From NCBI GenBank assembly GCA_002493325.1, contig DKYL01000051.1:19111-34771 (forward strand): DNA of 15,661 nucleotides. The letters run 5' to 3'. Positions 15,660 through 15,661 of this stretch are shown here, in pieces. The stretch comes from Ruminococcaceae bacterium UBA7101 (GTDB lineage: Bacteria > Bacillota > Clostridia > Oscillospirales > Acutalibacteraceae). The stretch's first letter is position 1. Each line of letters opens with the position of its first letter. The notes under the pieces were generated by a model. It was given only the letters and a program-made list of their open reading frames with translations. It was not told the DNA's origin and made no database searches. The translations under genes and the position numbers were made by a program.

Positions 15660-15661
15660 AC

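Noticed and set aside
1..15661. Defence island, mobile element, CRISPR array or novel system
   Set aside because: All DNA is accounted for by conserved housekeeping genes. There are no direct repeats with spacers, no transposase or integrase, and no unassigned gene cluster.

Overview
The window is a tightly packed block of bacterial housekeeping genes. Fifteen protein-coding genes all lie on the minus strand. Thirteen are complete within the window, one (leuS) is cut at the left edge, and one (an RNA 2'-O-methyltransferase) begins two bases from the right edge. The largest gap between genes is 24 bases, and most junctions are overlaps or gaps of a few bases. No stretch of 300 bases lacks a gene. 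I see no tRNA, rRNA, CRISPR array, insertion sequence, attachment site, phage gene or defence gene, and no convincing internal promoter or terminator.

The source is most likely an anaerobic Firmicute of class Clostridia, probably of the Ruminococcaceae/Oscillospiraceae type. This is inferred from several points: TrmFO (the folate-dependent enzyme typical of Firmicutes), a YqeK-type HD hydrolase, GGAGG-like ribosome binding sites, moderately AT-rich DNA, the cysteine pair after VNW in LeuRS, and the gene order. No 16S or marker-gene search was possible, so the family-level placement is tentative.

In transcription order (right to left), the first section is a SpoU-family RNA methyltransferase, dprA, topA and trmFO. 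These cover RNA modification, single-stranded DNA handling, relaxation of negative supercoils, and m5U54 formation in tRNA. The middle section is plsX, rnc, an Elp3-like radical SAM gene, smc and ftsY. These cover phospholipid synthesis, RNA processing, an unassigned radical SAM function, chromosome condensation, and membrane targeting by the signal recognition particle receptor. The last section is rdgB, yhbY, nadD, yqeK, rsfS and the start of leuS. These cover nucleotide-pool cleaning, 50S assembly, NAD synthesis, Ap4A hydrolysis, ribosome silencing and leucyl-tRNA charging.

The block reads as a fusion of gene modules that lie apart in Bacillus subtilis: dprA-topA-trmFO, plsX-...-rnc-smc-ftsY, and yhbY-nadD-yqeK-rsfS. 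It lacks some members those modules have there (fabD, fabG and acpP; ylxM and ffh). Overlapping stop and start codons at many junctions suggest co-transcription and translational coupling. I found no previously undescribed system. The points most worth a second look are the Elp3-like radical SAM protein without an acetyltransferase domain, the basic tail on YhbY, the absence of acpP between plsX and rnc, the absence of a T-box leader before leuS, and three genes whose most upstream possible start is probably wrong (yqeK, rnc, plsX).
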